Origin: Clostridia bacterium
GTDB taxonomy: Bacteria; Bacillota; Clostridia; RUG12999
NCBI GenBank assembly: GCA_022801925.1
Contig: JAAWTG010000015.1
Span: 1-60,913 of the forward strand
Length of the DNA: 60,913 bases
Reading direction: 5' to 3'
Shown here: positions 33,390 through 42,924 of the stretch, piece by piece
Layout: each line of letters opens with the position of its first letter
Position numbering within the stretch: position 1 is the first letter of the stretch
Program-made: the position numbers and the translations under genes
The notes under the pieces: model-generated
The model's database searches: none
The model's input: the letters and a program-made list of their open reading frames with translations, nothing else
Told to the model about the DNA's origin: nothing

Positions 33390-34010
33390 ATGGAATTTAA
33401 AGTGTATCAAAAAGAATTGGAATTGCAGTCCAGAGGGTGGATTCCCACGTTTCATGACGTATCAAAAGAGGTGCTGGAAATTGTAAAAGCGTCCGGCGTC
33501 AAAAACGGTACATGCTGCATTGCGTCCCATCATACCACTTGCAGCGTAATGATTCAGGAGTGCTCGCACGACATTGATTCTTTTGATTTGGAATATTTGC
33601 AGCATGACCTGTTGGACATCATGCGGAAAATGATTCCTGATTTTGCGGAGGAACATCAATACCGCCACCCGGGGCCGATTCATGCGCAGTTCGGACGTTA
33701 TGTGAACGAGCCAGGCGACTATACCAGCATGAACACGGACGGGCATTTGCGCAGCGTGTTTTTCGGACGCAGCGAGACCATGACCATTAAAGACGGAGAA
33801 CTGGACGGCGGCGAATTTGCCCATATTTATTTTATCGACTGGGATCATGTGCGCGCACGTCACAGACAGTTGAATGTCACGGTGATGGGAACCACAGAAG
33901 ACGTGGGCGACCGCAAATGGAACGGCGGCGAAACGATTGATACGCTGCGGAAATATACAGAAGAAGAAAAAGCGTTTGATGTGCACTACACATTGCAGCA
34001 GGAAAGATAA
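33390..34010 (+). CDS. YjbQ (UPF0047) family protein, copy 1
   Basis: A 206-residue member of the YjbQ family (SHHTTCSVMIQE, RHPGPIHA, DGHLRSVFFGRSETMTI, GRSET block). Known members have weak thiamine-phosphate synthase activity and a metal site formed by His residues. It is longer than typical YjbQ (about 140) because of a C-terminal extension. Start 33390 has AAAGGAGG upstream. Separated from a second YjbQ copy only by the TPI-like gene, which points to a catabolic task. Confidence 0.8.
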   Translation: MEFKVYQKELELQSRGWIPTFHDVSKEVLEIVKASGVKNGTCCIASHHTTCSVMIQECSHDIDSFDLEYLQHDLLDIMRKMIPDFAEEHQYRHPGPIHAQFGRYVNEPGDYTSMNTDGHLRSVFFGRSETMTIKDGELDGGEFAHIYFIDWDHVRARHRQLNVTVMGTTEDVGDRKWNGGETIDTLRKYTEEEKAFDVHYTLQQER

Positions 34011-34019
34011 GGGTGTGCG

Positions 34020-34727
34020 ATGAAAAAAACAATCAGAACTCCATATTTTGAAATCGGAACCAAAAACTACATATATGGCGACACTGTGCTGGAATATGCA
34101 AAAGCAGCGGACGCGGCGGCGGAAAAATATGATATTGACGTACTGTTTATCACGCCGGCGGTGGAAATCCGACGGGTGGTGGAAAACACCAAACATTTGA
34201 TTGTGCTGGCGCCTTATATGGATACATTGCGCCCGGGGCGGGGCATGGCGGATATTTTGCCGGAGGCGCTCAAAGCTGCCGGCGCGCAGGGCGTGGTGGT
34301 GAACCACTGCGAAAAGCCCATGTCTGTTCCGGCGATTCGTGAGACCATAGAACGTGCGCGGGAACTGGATATGCTGGTGTTTGCCTGTGCGGATACCATT
34401 GCGGAGGCAAAAGCAATTGCACAGTTACACCCTGACATCATCAATCCGGAGCCGTCAGAACTGATTGGCGGTACCGGAGGCGGCGTCAGCGATATGGGAT
34501 TCGTGAAAGAATCCATTCGCGCGATTAAAGAGATTTATCCGGATATTTTGGTGGAACAGGCGGCGGGAATTACCAGCGGAAAACAGGTATATGATTTTAT
34601 CATGGCAGGCTCGGAGGCTGCGGGCGCGGCGTCCGGCATTGTGAATGCCAAAGACCCCATTGCTATGATTGACGAAATGATTGCCGCTACCCGCCGCGCG
34701 GCGGACGATTTGAAAAAGAAAGGATAG
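34020..34727 (+). CDS. Triose-phosphate isomerase-like protein
   Basis: A 235-residue TIM-barrel of the archaeal-like TPI type. Lys in FEIGTKNY, His and Glu in VVNHCEKP, the PEPSELIGGTGGGVSD loop with the catalytic Glu, and the phosphate loop AGAASGIV. The cell surely has a glycolytic TPI elsewhere, so this copy probably isomerises a related sugar phosphate in this pathway, as EryH does for tetrulose phosphates. Gaps of nine bases on each side to the YjbQ genes. Confidence 0.75.
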   Translation: MKKTIRTPYFEIGTKNYIYGDTVLEYAKAADAAAEKYDIDVLFITPAVEIRRVVENTKHLIVLAPYMDTLRPGRGMADILPEALKAAGAQGVVVNHCEKPMSVPAIRETIERARELDMLVFACADTIAEAKAIAQLHPDIINPEPSELIGGTGGGVSDMGFVKESIRAIKEIYPDILVEQAAGITSGKQVYDFIMAGSEAAGAASGIVNAKDPIAMIDEMIAATRRAADDLKKKG

Positions 34728-34736
34728 AGATGCAAA

Positions 34737-35231
34737 ATGGTATATAAAGAATCTTTTCAGGTGCAGTCCAATGATAAAATGTGCACCTTTCATAATGTGA
34801 CCAAACAGGCGAAAGAAATTCTGGAACGCTCCGGTATTAAGAACGGTATTTTGGTGGTATATTCCCATCACACGACCTGCTGCGTGATTACGCAGGAGTG
34901 CGCATTTGATATATCCATGACAGGTCTGGAAACGTTGCAGCAGGATTTGGTGGAGGTTTTTGAAAACACCATACCCACTTGCCGAAAAGAAGGCATGTAT
35001 CTGCACCCGGGTCCCAAAGCGCTGAAATTTGCGGAGGAACACGGAGAGGACGCGCGCGGCTGTCACAATACGGACGCCCATTTGCGTTCTTCTATTGTCG
35101 GACGCAGTGAGACCATTGTCGTTGACAACGGAGAATTGGATTTGGGGGAATTTGGGTTCATTTATTTTATTGATTTTGACCACACCAGAGCCAGAACACG
35201 TACGGTACAGGTGATGATTCTGGGAGAATAG
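34737..35231 (+). CDS. YjbQ (UPF0047) family protein, copy 2
   Basis: A 164-residue YjbQ protein (YSHHTTCCVITQECAFD, DAHLRSSIVGRSETIVV, FIYFIDFDHTRARTRTVQV). It differs clearly from copy 1 and may form a heteromer with it. GGATAGAG lies upstream of the ATG. Confidence 0.8.
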   Translation: MVYKESFQVQSNDKMCTFHNVTKQAKEILERSGIKNGILVVYSHHTTCCVITQECAFDISMTGLETLQQDLVEVFENTIPTCRKEGMYLHPGPKALKFAEEHGEDARGCHNTDAHLRSSIVGRSETIVVDNGELDLGEFGFIYFIDFDHTRARTRTVQVMILGE

Positions 35232-35247
35232 AGAGGAGCGGTGGAAC

Positions 35248-36630
35248 ATGAAAATCGGATTGCTGCCTCTTTATGTCAAGCTATATGACAAGGTACTACC
35301 ACAAATGCGGGAGCGGCTGGAAGGGTTTTATGGAGAAATTGCAGAGCAGTTTGAAAGCCAGAAGATTCAGGTCGTGCGTGCGCCGTTCTGCCGGTTGAAA
35401 GCGGAATTCGGGCAGGCGGTACAAGAATTTGAAACCCAAAATGTAGATGCGGTGGTAACGCTGCATATGGCATATTCGCCGTCGCTGGAGTCCATTGACG
35501 CGTTAGCGGAAACGGCGCTTCCCATTGTGGTATTGGATACAACGCAGACACTGGAATTTACAGGAGAACAGAATCCTGATGAAATCAGTTATTGCCATGG
35601 GATTCATGGCGTGATGGACATGTGCAGTATGCTGACGCGCAGGGGTAAATGCTATGCCATTGCTGCCGGACACTATTTGGAATCAGACTGTATCGCGCGC
35701 GTGTGCGGCTATGTGCGTGCGGCGAAGGCGGCGCGGGCATTACAGGGAATGCGGGTAGGTATGGTAGGCGGCGCATTTGAAGGCATGGGAGATTTTGCGG
35801 TTTCTTTTGAAGAATTGGCGCAGCGGTTTGGGATTCAGGTGCTGCCGCAGAGCAGAGAAATTTTGCAGCAGTGCCGAAGCAGCGTAACAGAAGCGCAGAT
35901 GGAAGCGGAATTAGCGCGGGATAGGGAACAATTTGATTTTGACGGCAATGTCGATTGGGAGGAATACCGGCAGTCCGTGCTGGCGTGTTTGACCATGCGG
36001 CGTTGTTTGGAACAGGAAAAACTGAACGCATTTTCCGTCAATTTTACGCAAGTGGGCGAAGCGTCCGGCTTGGATACCATGCCGTTTATAGAATGCTGCA
36101 AGGCAATGGAGCGTGGTATCGGTTATGCCGGAGAAGGCGATGCGTTGACAGCGGCGTTGACAGGCGCGCTTATGCAGGGTTGGCAGGACACCAATTTTGT
36201 GGAAATTTTTTGTCCGGACTGGCAAAACAATTTGCTGTTTTTAAGCCATATGGGGGAAGTCAATTATCGTGTGGCGGCAACGAAACCGCAGGTGTGCCGG
36301 GCGGGCGTGAACTATACGCCGGGGCCGTATCCCTATATGGGTTATACGCGTATGAAAGCAGGACAGGGCGTATATGTCAATATCAGCCGCGGACAGCAGG
36401 ACTATAAGCTGACACTTGCGGCGGCGGAAATGATAGAACCGCAGCGGGATAATTTCACCGCCAGTATGCGCGGCTGGATGAAACCGCAGATGCGTACGGC
36501 GCGGTTTTTGGAAGGGCTTAGCGAAAACGGCGCGACACATCACAGCGTTTTTGTCTATGGCGCAAAAACGGAAGAATTGATTTATTTCGGCAGATTGTTA
36601 GGACTGGAAACGGTGGAGTTGAACGGCTGA
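35248..36630 (+). CDS. L-fucose/L-arabinose isomerase family protein
   Basis: A 460-residue aldose-ketose isomerase of the FucI/AraA fold, acting with a divalent metal. N-terminal KIGLLPLYVKLYDKVLPQMRER, AVVTLHMAYSPSLES, then GMVGGAFEGMGDF, the central NFTQVGEASGLDTMPFIECCKAM, and MGEVNYRVA. The actual aldose is unknown. It precedes an FGGY kinase, the usual next step. GAGGAGCGG before the ATG. Confidence 0.8.
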   Translation: MKIGLLPLYVKLYDKVLPQMRERLEGFYGEIAEQFESQKIQVVRAPFCRLKAEFGQAVQEFETQNVDAVVTLHMAYSPSLESIDALAETALPIVVLDTTQTLEFTGEQNPDEISYCHGIHGVMDMCSMLTRRGKCYAIAAGHYLESDCIARVCGYVRAAKAARALQGMRVGMVGGAFEGMGDFAVSFEELAQRFGIQVLPQSREILQQCRSSVTEAQMEAELARDREQFDFDGNVDWEEYRQSVLACLTMRRCLEQEKLNAFSVNFTQVGEASGLDTMPFIECCKAMERGIGYAGEGDALTAALTGALMQGWQDTNFVEIFCPDWQNNLLFLSHMGEVNYRVAATKPQVCRAGVNYTPGPYPYMGYTRMKAGQGVYVNISRGQQDYKLTLAAAEMIEPQRDNFTASMRGWMKPQMRTARFLEGLSENGATHHSVFVYGAKTEELIYFGRLLGLETVELNG

Positions 36631-36667
36631 GAGAAGAATTTTAAAACGGCAGGAACAGAAGGTGCAT

Positions 36668-38014
36668 ATGTTGAAAGATATCATTGGGCTGGACATTGGG
36701 ACGTCGTCCGTCAAAGGAATCAGAATCAGTGAAAACGGAGAGAAGCGAACCACAGGAAAAGAAGGGTTTACATATCGCCGCGGCGAAAACGGTCAGGTGG
36801 AGATTGACGCGGAACAATATCTTGCTACCTGTTGCCGATTATTACGGCGTTTAGCTGCCGCCGAAGGCGGAGAAATTGCGGCGGCCTGTGCGGCATCGGC
36901 AAGCGGAAACCTGTTGATTTTAGACCGACAGGGTAAGCCCGCCACGCCTGTTTATAACTGGCAGGATACGCGCGTGCAAGATGAAGCAAAACAAATATTG
37001 CAGAATATCTCTGCCGAAGAAATCTATGAAGCGGTCGGCTGGCCGTTTGATTATCAGACGTTTCCGCTTGCGCAGCTTTGCTATTTGAAATGCCACAGTC
37101 CCGAAACGCTGAAAAACTGCGGAAAAATCTGCATGAGTACAGAATATTTATATTGGCGACTGAGCGGCGCATGGGGACTGAGCAACTCGGCGGGAACGCC
37201 CTTTTATTTGCTGGATCAACGAACAGGGCGGTATCATCAAACGTTGTTGAAGGCTTTGGAACTACAAGAAAATGTGCTGCCGCCGCCCGGAAAAACAGGG
37301 GGAATTGCGGGCAGTGTGACAAAAGAGGGCGCGGCATTGTCCGGTCTGCCGGAAGGAACGCCGCTGATATTGGGCGCCTTTGACCACCCAAGCGCGGCGC
37401 GCGGCGCGGGCGTGTTACAGGAAGGACAAATGCTGCTGTCCTGCGGTACGTCATGGGTAGGGTTCTATCCTGTAGAGGACAGGGAAAAAGCGATTCGTTG
37501 TCAAATGTTGATGGACCCATTCCGTACGCCGGAGGGCTGTTGGGGCGCTATGGCTTCCGTCCCATCTGTGGCGGAGCGCATTGAATGTTATATCAAAAAA
37601 TATGTGGCGGACGGCGATGATATGTTTGAACAGTTTGCGGCCTATGCCGCAGAAAGTGAGTTCGGTGCGGGAGGACTGGAGATTCACCTTTTGGAACAAC
37701 CGAAGGAAGCGGAAATCAAACAGTTTCCCAAAAAAGACATTGCGCGCGCCATTATGGAAGGCACGGTTCGTTTGCTGAAAGAAAAAACAGACCTTCTGGA
37801 GCAGCAGGGAATCTGCGCCAAAGAAGCCGTTATGGTAGGCGGCCCATCGGAATGTCCCCTGTGGGCGGAGGTCATTTCCCAAATGACAGGACTGACGGTG
37901 CGTGCGGCGCAGGGCGCATACACAGGCGCCATGGGCGCGGCAATTGTCGCGGCGTCGGCAGTTGGATTATATGAAAATGAAATGGCGGCATATGAGGGGC
38001 TGCGGCAACAATGA
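36668..38014 (+). CDS. FGGY-family carbohydrate kinase
   Basis: A 448-residue sugar kinase, xylulokinase-like: the phosphate-1 loop IIGLDIGTSSVKGIRI, GAFDHPSAARGAG, SCGTSWVGF, and the AVMVGGPSECPLWAEVISQMTG adenosine region. It would phosphorylate the ketose made by the neighbouring isomerase. Start 36668 is used; an in-frame GTG lies six bases before. Confidence 0.85.
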   Translation: MLKDIIGLDIGTSSVKGIRISENGEKRTTGKEGFTYRRGENGQVEIDAEQYLATCCRLLRRLAAAEGGEIAAACAASASGNLLILDRQGKPATPVYNWQDTRVQDEAKQILQNISAEEIYEAVGWPFDYQTFPLAQLCYLKCHSPETLKNCGKICMSTEYLYWRLSGAWGLSNSAGTPFYLLDQRTGRYHQTLLKALELQENVLPPPGKTGGIAGSVTKEGAALSGLPEGTPLILGAFDHPSAARGAGVLQEGQMLLSCGTSWVGFYPVEDREKAIRCQMLMDPFRTPEGCWGAMASVPSVAERIECYIKKYVADGDDMFEQFAAYAAESEFGAGGLEIHLLEQPKEAEIKQFPKKDIARAIMEGTVRLLKEKTDLLEQQGICAKEAVMVGGPSECPLWAEVISQMTGLTVRAAQGAYTGAMGAAIVAASAVGLYENEMAAYEGLRQQ

Positions 38015-38027
38015 GGAGGCATTGTGC

Positions 38028-39047
38028 ATGTATGAATTAAAATTAACGGACTATGACCGGAAAGTGTATGAAACGGAACTGAAAGATTTTCTGCCGGAAA
38101 CCTTCATTGATATTCATACGCATATCTGGAAAAACACATTTCAGCCATATGGCAGTGCCAATGGCGGGTCTACCTGGACGAAAATGGTGGCAGACGAACA
38201 GACGGCGGAAAATTTGGTGGAGGGACTGGCAGAACTGTTTCCGCAAAACAAAGTGATTCCGTTGGTGTTCGGCGGTGTTGACCATGATGTGAGACAATGC
38301 AATGATTATGTGCGGGAAAGTGCGGAGAAATATGGATTTCCGATGCTTCTGCGGACAGATTATTCTATGAGTGCGGCGGAGGTAGAGGCGCAAGTAAAGA
38401 AAAATGGGTGCTTGGGTCTGAAACCATATTTGACCAATTGTCCGCCCTATGTGCCGCTTGCGGAACTTCGGATTTTTGATTTTTTGCCGCAGGAACATCT
38501 GGAAGCGGCGGACAGAAACGGTTGGATTGTCATGCTGCATATTCCGCGGGCAATGAGACTGCGCGACCCGATGAATGTCGCGCAGTTGATGGAGATTGAA
38601 CGAAGGTATCCGAACGTACGGCTGATTGTGGCGCATATCGGCAGAGCCTATTCCATAGAGGACATTGGAGACGCTTTTGAGGTGCTGGGGCGCACGGAAA
38701 ATATGCTGTTTGATTTTACGGCAAACCTGTGTGACGATGCTATCAAAGAATGCATAAAAGCTGTTGGAACGCGGCGACTGATGTTTGGTTCCGATTTGCC
38801 CATTGCCTCTATGCGGATGTATCGGGTGACGGAAGGCGGCGTTTATTATAACATCGTGCCAAGAGGACTATACGGCGATGTCTCCAGCGACCCACACATG
38901 CGGGAGACGGATGAAACTGATGTAACACTGATGATTTATGAACAATTGCGGGCGCTGAAACGCTGTGCCACGGAATTGCATTTGACGGACGGAGACGTGG
39001 AAAACATCATGTATGAAAATGCCTGCCGGCTGTTAAAGCTACGATAA
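38028..39047 (+). CDS. Amidohydrolase-family (metal-dependent) hydrolase
   Basis: A 339-residue TIM-barrel hydrolase of the amidohydrolase_2 type: HxH in FIDIHTHIW, metal/catalytic His in VMLHIPRAM and LIVAHIGRAY, and Asp in LMFGSDLPIAS. Relatives act on lactones or decarboxylate aromatic or sugar-derived acids. ATG 38028 follows GAGGAGG. The last gene of the operon; a lactonase role would fit the oxidation product of the first gene. Confidence 0.8.
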   Translation: MYELKLTDYDRKVYETELKDFLPETFIDIHTHIWKNTFQPYGSANGGSTWTKMVADEQTAENLVEGLAELFPQNKVIPLVFGGVDHDVRQCNDYVRESAEKYGFPMLLRTDYSMSAAEVEAQVKKNGCLGLKPYLTNCPPYVPLAELRIFDFLPQEHLEAADRNGWIVMLHIPRAMRLRDPMNVAQLMEIERRYPNVRLIVAHIGRAYSIEDIGDAFEVLGRTENMLFDFTANLCDDAIKECIKAVGTRRLMFGSDLPIASMRMYRVTEGGVYYNIVPRGLYGDVSSDPHMRETDETDVTLMIYEQLRALKRCATELHLTDGDVENIMYENACRLLKLR

Positions 39048-39068
39048 GAGGAAGAAACTGCCGCGCAG

Positions 39069-39097
39069 TTGACGTACTGCCGATTTTGTGCTACAAT
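39069..39097 (+). promoter_or_regulatory. SigA promoter before small membrane genes
   Basis: TTGACG (39069-39074), 17 bp, TACAAT (39092-39097). Confidence 0.7.
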
Positions 39098-39120
39098 AAG
39101 GCATAAACGGGGGTGGCGGC

Positions 39121-39339
39121 ATGGCATATGATGTCATAACAGGGTTGATGCAATTGACAGCAATAGCAGTGGTAATATTGGCGGCATTGCTTATTCTGGC
39201 GGCAATTGTCGGCGCTGTGATAGCAATGGTCAAAGCTAAAAAGAGCGGGAACCGCATGAGAGTGCGGTATGACGTCATTTCGATTGTCTGCGTCTTGGTG
39301 GCGGCGGCTTCATGGCTGTTGAATTTCGGGTGGATTTGA
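39121..39339 (+). CDS. Small two-span membrane protein
   Basis: A 72-residue protein with two hydrophobic helices (IAVVILAALLILAAIVGAVI and VISIVCVLVAAASWLL) linked by a basic loop. GGGGGTGG precedes the ATG. Not recognised. Six bases separate it from the next membrane gene. Confidence 0.65.
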   Translation: MAYDVITGLMQLTAIAVVILAALLILAAIVGAVIAMVKAKKSGNRMRVRYDVISIVCVLVAAASWLLNFGWI

Positions 39340-39345
39340 TTCATT

Positions 39346-39744
39346 ATGACGCTGACGGCGATACCGTTTATCCATGCTATCCTATTTTTCTTTGTGAACC
39401 ATTTTGCAGCGGCGTATGTAAAGAAATCACGTGCGCTGAGTAGTTTCGCTGTGTTGTCCTATGTTTTTTATATGGCGGCATATCTTTGTCTGCCTGACGG
39501 TGGCGATATCGGACCGTTATATGTTTTCTTCGGTCAGTTTCACAGCGATTGGGTCATAGGTGTATGTAATACGATTGCGGCGATTGGATTTGCAGGGAGC
39601 GCTGTCTGTTTGGTATTGCAGCTTATCTTTGCTTTGAAAACAAGAAAACGAACCCTTCAAAACGAGAATGTACCTATGGCAGAAGAGAAACGAGGAGAAG
39701 GAACAGAATTTACGCAGAAAGAAAAGAAAAGGGCGTCCGGCTGA
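39346..39744 (+). CDS. Membrane protein of unknown function
   Basis: A 132-residue protein with three or four hydrophobic segments and a charged 35-residue C-terminal tail (KTRKRTLQNENVPMAEEKRG). Probably cotranscribed and paired with the preceding small membrane protein. Not recognised. A terminator stem overlaps the last codons. Confidence 0.6.
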   Translation: MTLTAIPFIHAILFFFVNHFAAAYVKKSRALSSFAVLSYVFYMAAYLCLPDGGDIGPLYVFFGQFHSDWVIGVCNTIAAIGFAGSAVCLVLQLIFALKTRKRTLQNENVPMAEEKRGEGTEFTQKEKKRASG

Positions 39745-39766
39745 CATGGCACGGGACGCCTTTTTT
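39732..39766 (+). terminator. Terminator after the membrane genes
   Basis: GGCGTCC (39732-39738) pairs with GGACGCC (39754-39760), followed by T6. The left arm lies in the 3' end of the upstream gene. Confidence 0.7.
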
Positions 39767-39801
39767 GATAAAATGCGACCTCCATGCTAAAAAATTGTAT
39801 A

Positions 39802-39829
39802 TTGACATATCCGGTGGTTGGTGTATAAT
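39802..39829 (+). promoter_or_regulatory. Promoter of the SGNH esterase gene
   Basis: TTGACA (39802-39807), 16 bp, TATAAT (39824-39829), 40 bp before the start codon. Confidence 0.8.
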
Positions 39830-39868
39830 GTCAATTAAAAAAGGGAGAGGTATAAGGGAGGTTTCACA

Positions 39869-40885
39869 ATGGTTTATCAGAACATGGAAATACATAATAT
39901 CGGAGAATTGATTCCCTGCGATAATGGGGAAGGCGTCCGCTGGCTGCGCGTGCCGCAAAATGTTTATGACAAAATGGAATCGGATAGCGGAAAAAGATTG
40001 TGCCGCGGCGCGACGGGCGTGGAACTGCGTTTTGTCATGAAAAGCGATACCGTGACGCTGCGTATGAAGGTGAACGAGGGAACAGGCGTATTTCACGTTT
40101 TTCGCGGGAGCATTCAGGGCGGCTGGGAAGATCATGAACTGAAACAATATGTGACGGAAGAAGTGCACGATTTTGTGATACAAAAATCGGGCAATTTGCC
40201 TGTTCTGCACCGTATCACAGAGGAATTTCGTCAACCGTTTGCGCCGGAAGTAGTGCGCGTGATTTTTGACAGGGGTACTTACACATTGCTGGACGTGATC
40301 GGCGATATTGCGCCGCCGGAAAAAACACAGTTGCCGGAAAAAACGCTTTTATCCTACGGTTCTTCTATCACGCATGGTTCCAATGCAATTGACGCTTCCC
40401 ATACATGGGTATCGGTATTGGCACACCGTTTGCGCATGGACGCGCGCAATCTCGGCATGGCGGGAAGCTGCATGATGGAACCTGCAATTGCGGAATATAT
40501 TGCGAAAGAAGGGGAACTGGGACATTGGGACGTGGCAACGCTGGAACTGGGGATTAACGTGCTAGACTGGGAGGAAGGCAAAATTATAGACAGAGTGTCG
40601 AACATGATTCGTCAGGTAGCGGGAAGAAATGCAGGTAAACCTGTTTTTGTCATATCGCCTTTTTATTGCATGGACGATTATGCGCAGCAGGGCAGGGCGG
40701 AAAAATGGCGCAGATTGATTGCAGAGGTGGTGCAAAAAGAAAACTTTGCAAATGTGACATATATAAGCGGACTGGAGTTGCTGGGAGATATGTCGCTGAT
40801 ATCGGCGGACGAAGTGCATCCCAATATTTTTGGCGTGGCGCAGATTGCAGACAGGCTGGAAGCAGCGATGAGAAAACGGCTGTAG
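39869..40885 (+). CDS. Two-domain SGNH hydrolase (carbohydrate-esterase-like)
   Basis: A 338-residue enzyme. Residues 1-145 form a jelly-roll-like N-terminal domain; from about 157 an SGNH hydrolase domain with LLSYGSSITHGS (nucleophile Ser), NLGMAGSC (Gly), LELGINVLD (Asn), and ADEVHPN (Asp and His). All catalytic residues are present. No signal peptide, so it acts on intracellular sugar esters. The two-domain layout resembles CE2-type acetylesterases. GGGAGG before the ATG. Confidence 0.8.
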   Translation: MVYQNMEIHNIGELIPCDNGEGVRWLRVPQNVYDKMESDSGKRLCRGATGVELRFVMKSDTVTLRMKVNEGTGVFHVFRGSIQGGWEDHELKQYVTEEVHDFVIQKSGNLPVLHRITEEFRQPFAPEVVRVIFDRGTYTLLDVIGDIAPPEKTQLPEKTLLSYGSSITHGSNAIDASHTWVSVLAHRLRMDARNLGMAGSCMMEPAIAEYIAKEGELGHWDVATLELGINVLDWEEGKIIDRVSNMIRQVAGRNAGKPVFVISPFYCMDDYAQQGRAEKWRRLIAEVVQKENFANVTYISGLELLGDMSLISADEVHPNIFGVAQIADRLEAAMRKRL

Positions 40886-40971
40886 CAGCGTTAAAAGGAG
40901 TGGTTGACAAGCTTAGCGGCGGTATACCTGCCGTTGGTATATAATGCACAAAATCCTAAATTGCATATTAG

Positions 40972-41009
40972 AAAGAGACGGTTTCTGTTTTGAAATTGTC
41001 TCTTTTTTT
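40972..41009 (+). terminator. Terminator upstream of the first solute-binding lipoprotein
   Basis: A 14-bp stem with one mismatch (40972-40985 with 40992-41005) followed by a T-run. The rest of 40886-41189 holds no gene; a clear promoter for the next gene was not identified. Confidence 0.8.
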
Positions 41010-41189
41010 GTACGCTAATCGCATGGTATCACGGAATCGTAAAAAGTGTACATTGGTTATGAAAATCTCAACATTTACTTTTATAACGCATTTCCGTATA
41101 CTAAAATTAAGGAAAATACTGTCGGCTCATGGTAATTGAATCGGATTGACAGTAAAGCAAAATTTTGCCTGAAAGGGGGAGAGAACAAA

Positions 41190-42791
41190 ATGAAAAAACA
41201 AATGGTGCAGCTGGCGGCAGTCAGCATAGGTATTGTATTGACTGCCGGCTGTATACAGAGAGGAACAGAGGAACTGTTGCAATTTCATACACCAGATACC
41301 TATCCGATTGAAACGAACGTTACCCTGCGCTATTGGCTGGAACTCAGTCCGCAGGTTTCTGCCAACAACACCAGTTTTAACGCAACGGAATTAGTGGCAT
41401 ATCTGGAGGAAGCCACCGGCATTCATGTGAAATATGAACATCCGGCAGCCGGACAGGCGGACGCAGCGTTTCATCTGCTGCGAAGTTCAAACGACATGCC
41501 GGACATCATGGAACGTACATGGTCGGACATGCCCGGCGGAGCAGAAAAATTAATCAGCGACGGTGTACTTGCAGATTTGACGCCATACATAGAACATGTT
41601 TCGCCGAACTTGAAAAACCTGCTGAAGGAAAATCCGGACTGGGCGCTTCAAATGATGACGGATAAAGGAAAATATTTTGAATATCCGTTTATCAGACCGG
41701 ACGAAAAACTGACGGCGTGCATGACCTATATCATTCGCAAGGATTTACTGGACAAGGCGGGACTGGCGGTGCCGGAAACGCTGGAGGAATGGGAAACAGC
41801 ATTATATGCATTTCGGGATATGGGAATTGAAGCGCCGCTTTCGCTGCGGCTGGGATCTTATCAATTTGCGAAATTTTCGCCGTTTACAGGGGTGTTTGGC
41901 ATTGGTTCCGCGTTCTATCAGGTGGGCGGAACCGTAAAATATGGACCATATGAGCCGGAATTTGCCGACTATATGAAACTTTTGCGCAGATGGTATGAAG
42001 ATGGAATACTGGACAAAGAATTTGCGAATGAAGATTCTAAGCGTCGCGCCGCGCTGGTGGTGAATGGCAAAAACGGTGCTGTTGACGCGACTATTGGCGG
42101 CGAATTTGGAACGTATCTGAATATGATTCCGGAGGAGAGTACAATTCAATATGTCGCTGCAAAAATTCCGGTGCGGACTGCCGGCGATATCGCTATGATT
42201 GCGCAGAAAGATTGGCCGGTGCACGACTGCGCAGGTATTTCGGGCAGTTCCAAAAACAAAGAGATTGCCGCGCGTTTTTTAGATTTCGGATATTCCAAGC
42301 AGGGACATATGCTCTATAACTTTGGGAAAGAAGGCGTTTCCTATGAAATAAACGGCGGCGTACCTGTCTATACCGGCGCGGTGATTCAGCCGAATCAAAA
42401 CGGCGGTTTAACGGCTGAACAGGGAATGGCAAAATATGTCCGCGCTTGCTACGGCGGTCCGTTTGTGCAAGACGTAAATTATATAGAGCAATATTATCAG
42501 CGGGAGGAACAGAAACAGGCAATGGAACTTTGCGATTCCGATACGCTTGATTACCGTTTGCCGGTCAGCTTAAATATACCGGAAGCAGAACAAAAACGAT
42601 ATGCAGACATCATGGCGCAAGTCAATACCTATCTGACAGAAACGCTTGAAAATTTTGTTTCGGGGAAAGTGGAAACGGGCTATCTTGACGCTTACTATGC
42701 ACAGCTAAAGCGCCTTGGTATTGAAGAAGCCATTGACATTCAGCAGTCGGCATATGATAGCTATTTAAAGCGGAAACGCTATCTCAAATAA
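41190..42791 (+). CDS. Sugar-binding lipoprotein of an ABC transporter, copy 1
   Basis: A 533-residue extracellular solute-binding protein (family 1/LplA-like). The lipobox LTAGC gives a lipidated Cys at residue 21 when starting at ATG 41190, which has AAAGGGGG upstream. TNVTLRYWLELSP, ATGIHVKYEHP and SNDMPDIMERTWSDMPGG are typical. Large proteins of this type bind oligosaccharides. No permease or ATPase genes are present nearby. Paralogue of the next gene. Confidence 0.85.
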   Translation: MKKQMVQLAAVSIGIVLTAGCIQRGTEELLQFHTPDTYPIETNVTLRYWLELSPQVSANNTSFNATELVAYLEEATGIHVKYEHPAAGQADAAFHLLRSSNDMPDIMERTWSDMPGGAEKLISDGVLADLTPYIEHVSPNLKNLLKENPDWALQMMTDKGKYFEYPFIRPDEKLTACMTYIIRKDLLDKAGLAVPETLEEWETALYAFRDMGIEAPLSLRLGSYQFAKFSPFTGVFGIGSAFYQVGGTVKYGPYEPEFADYMKLLRRWYEDGILDKEFANEDSKRRAALVVNGKNGAVDATIGGEFGTYLNMIPEESTIQYVAAKIPVRTAGDIAMIAQKDWPVHDCAGISGSSKNKEIAARFLDFGYSKQGHMLYNFGKEGVSYEINGGVPVYTGAVIQPNQNGGLTAEQGMAKYVRACYGGPFVQDVNYIEQYYQREEQKQAMELCDSDTLDYRLPVSLNIPEAEQKRYADIMAQVNTYLTETLENFVSGKVETGYLDAYYAQLKRLGIEEAIDIQQSAYDSYLKRKRYLK

Positions 42792-42924
42792 GGACGGCAA
42801 AACAACGGAATTCCGGCAGCAGAAAACTTGGAAAGGATTGCAATTTACATTGCTTTGAGATTGCTATATAATGAACATAAGACAAAAAACGAACAGAGCA
42901 ATGTAATTGAAGGGGGCATGTTGG

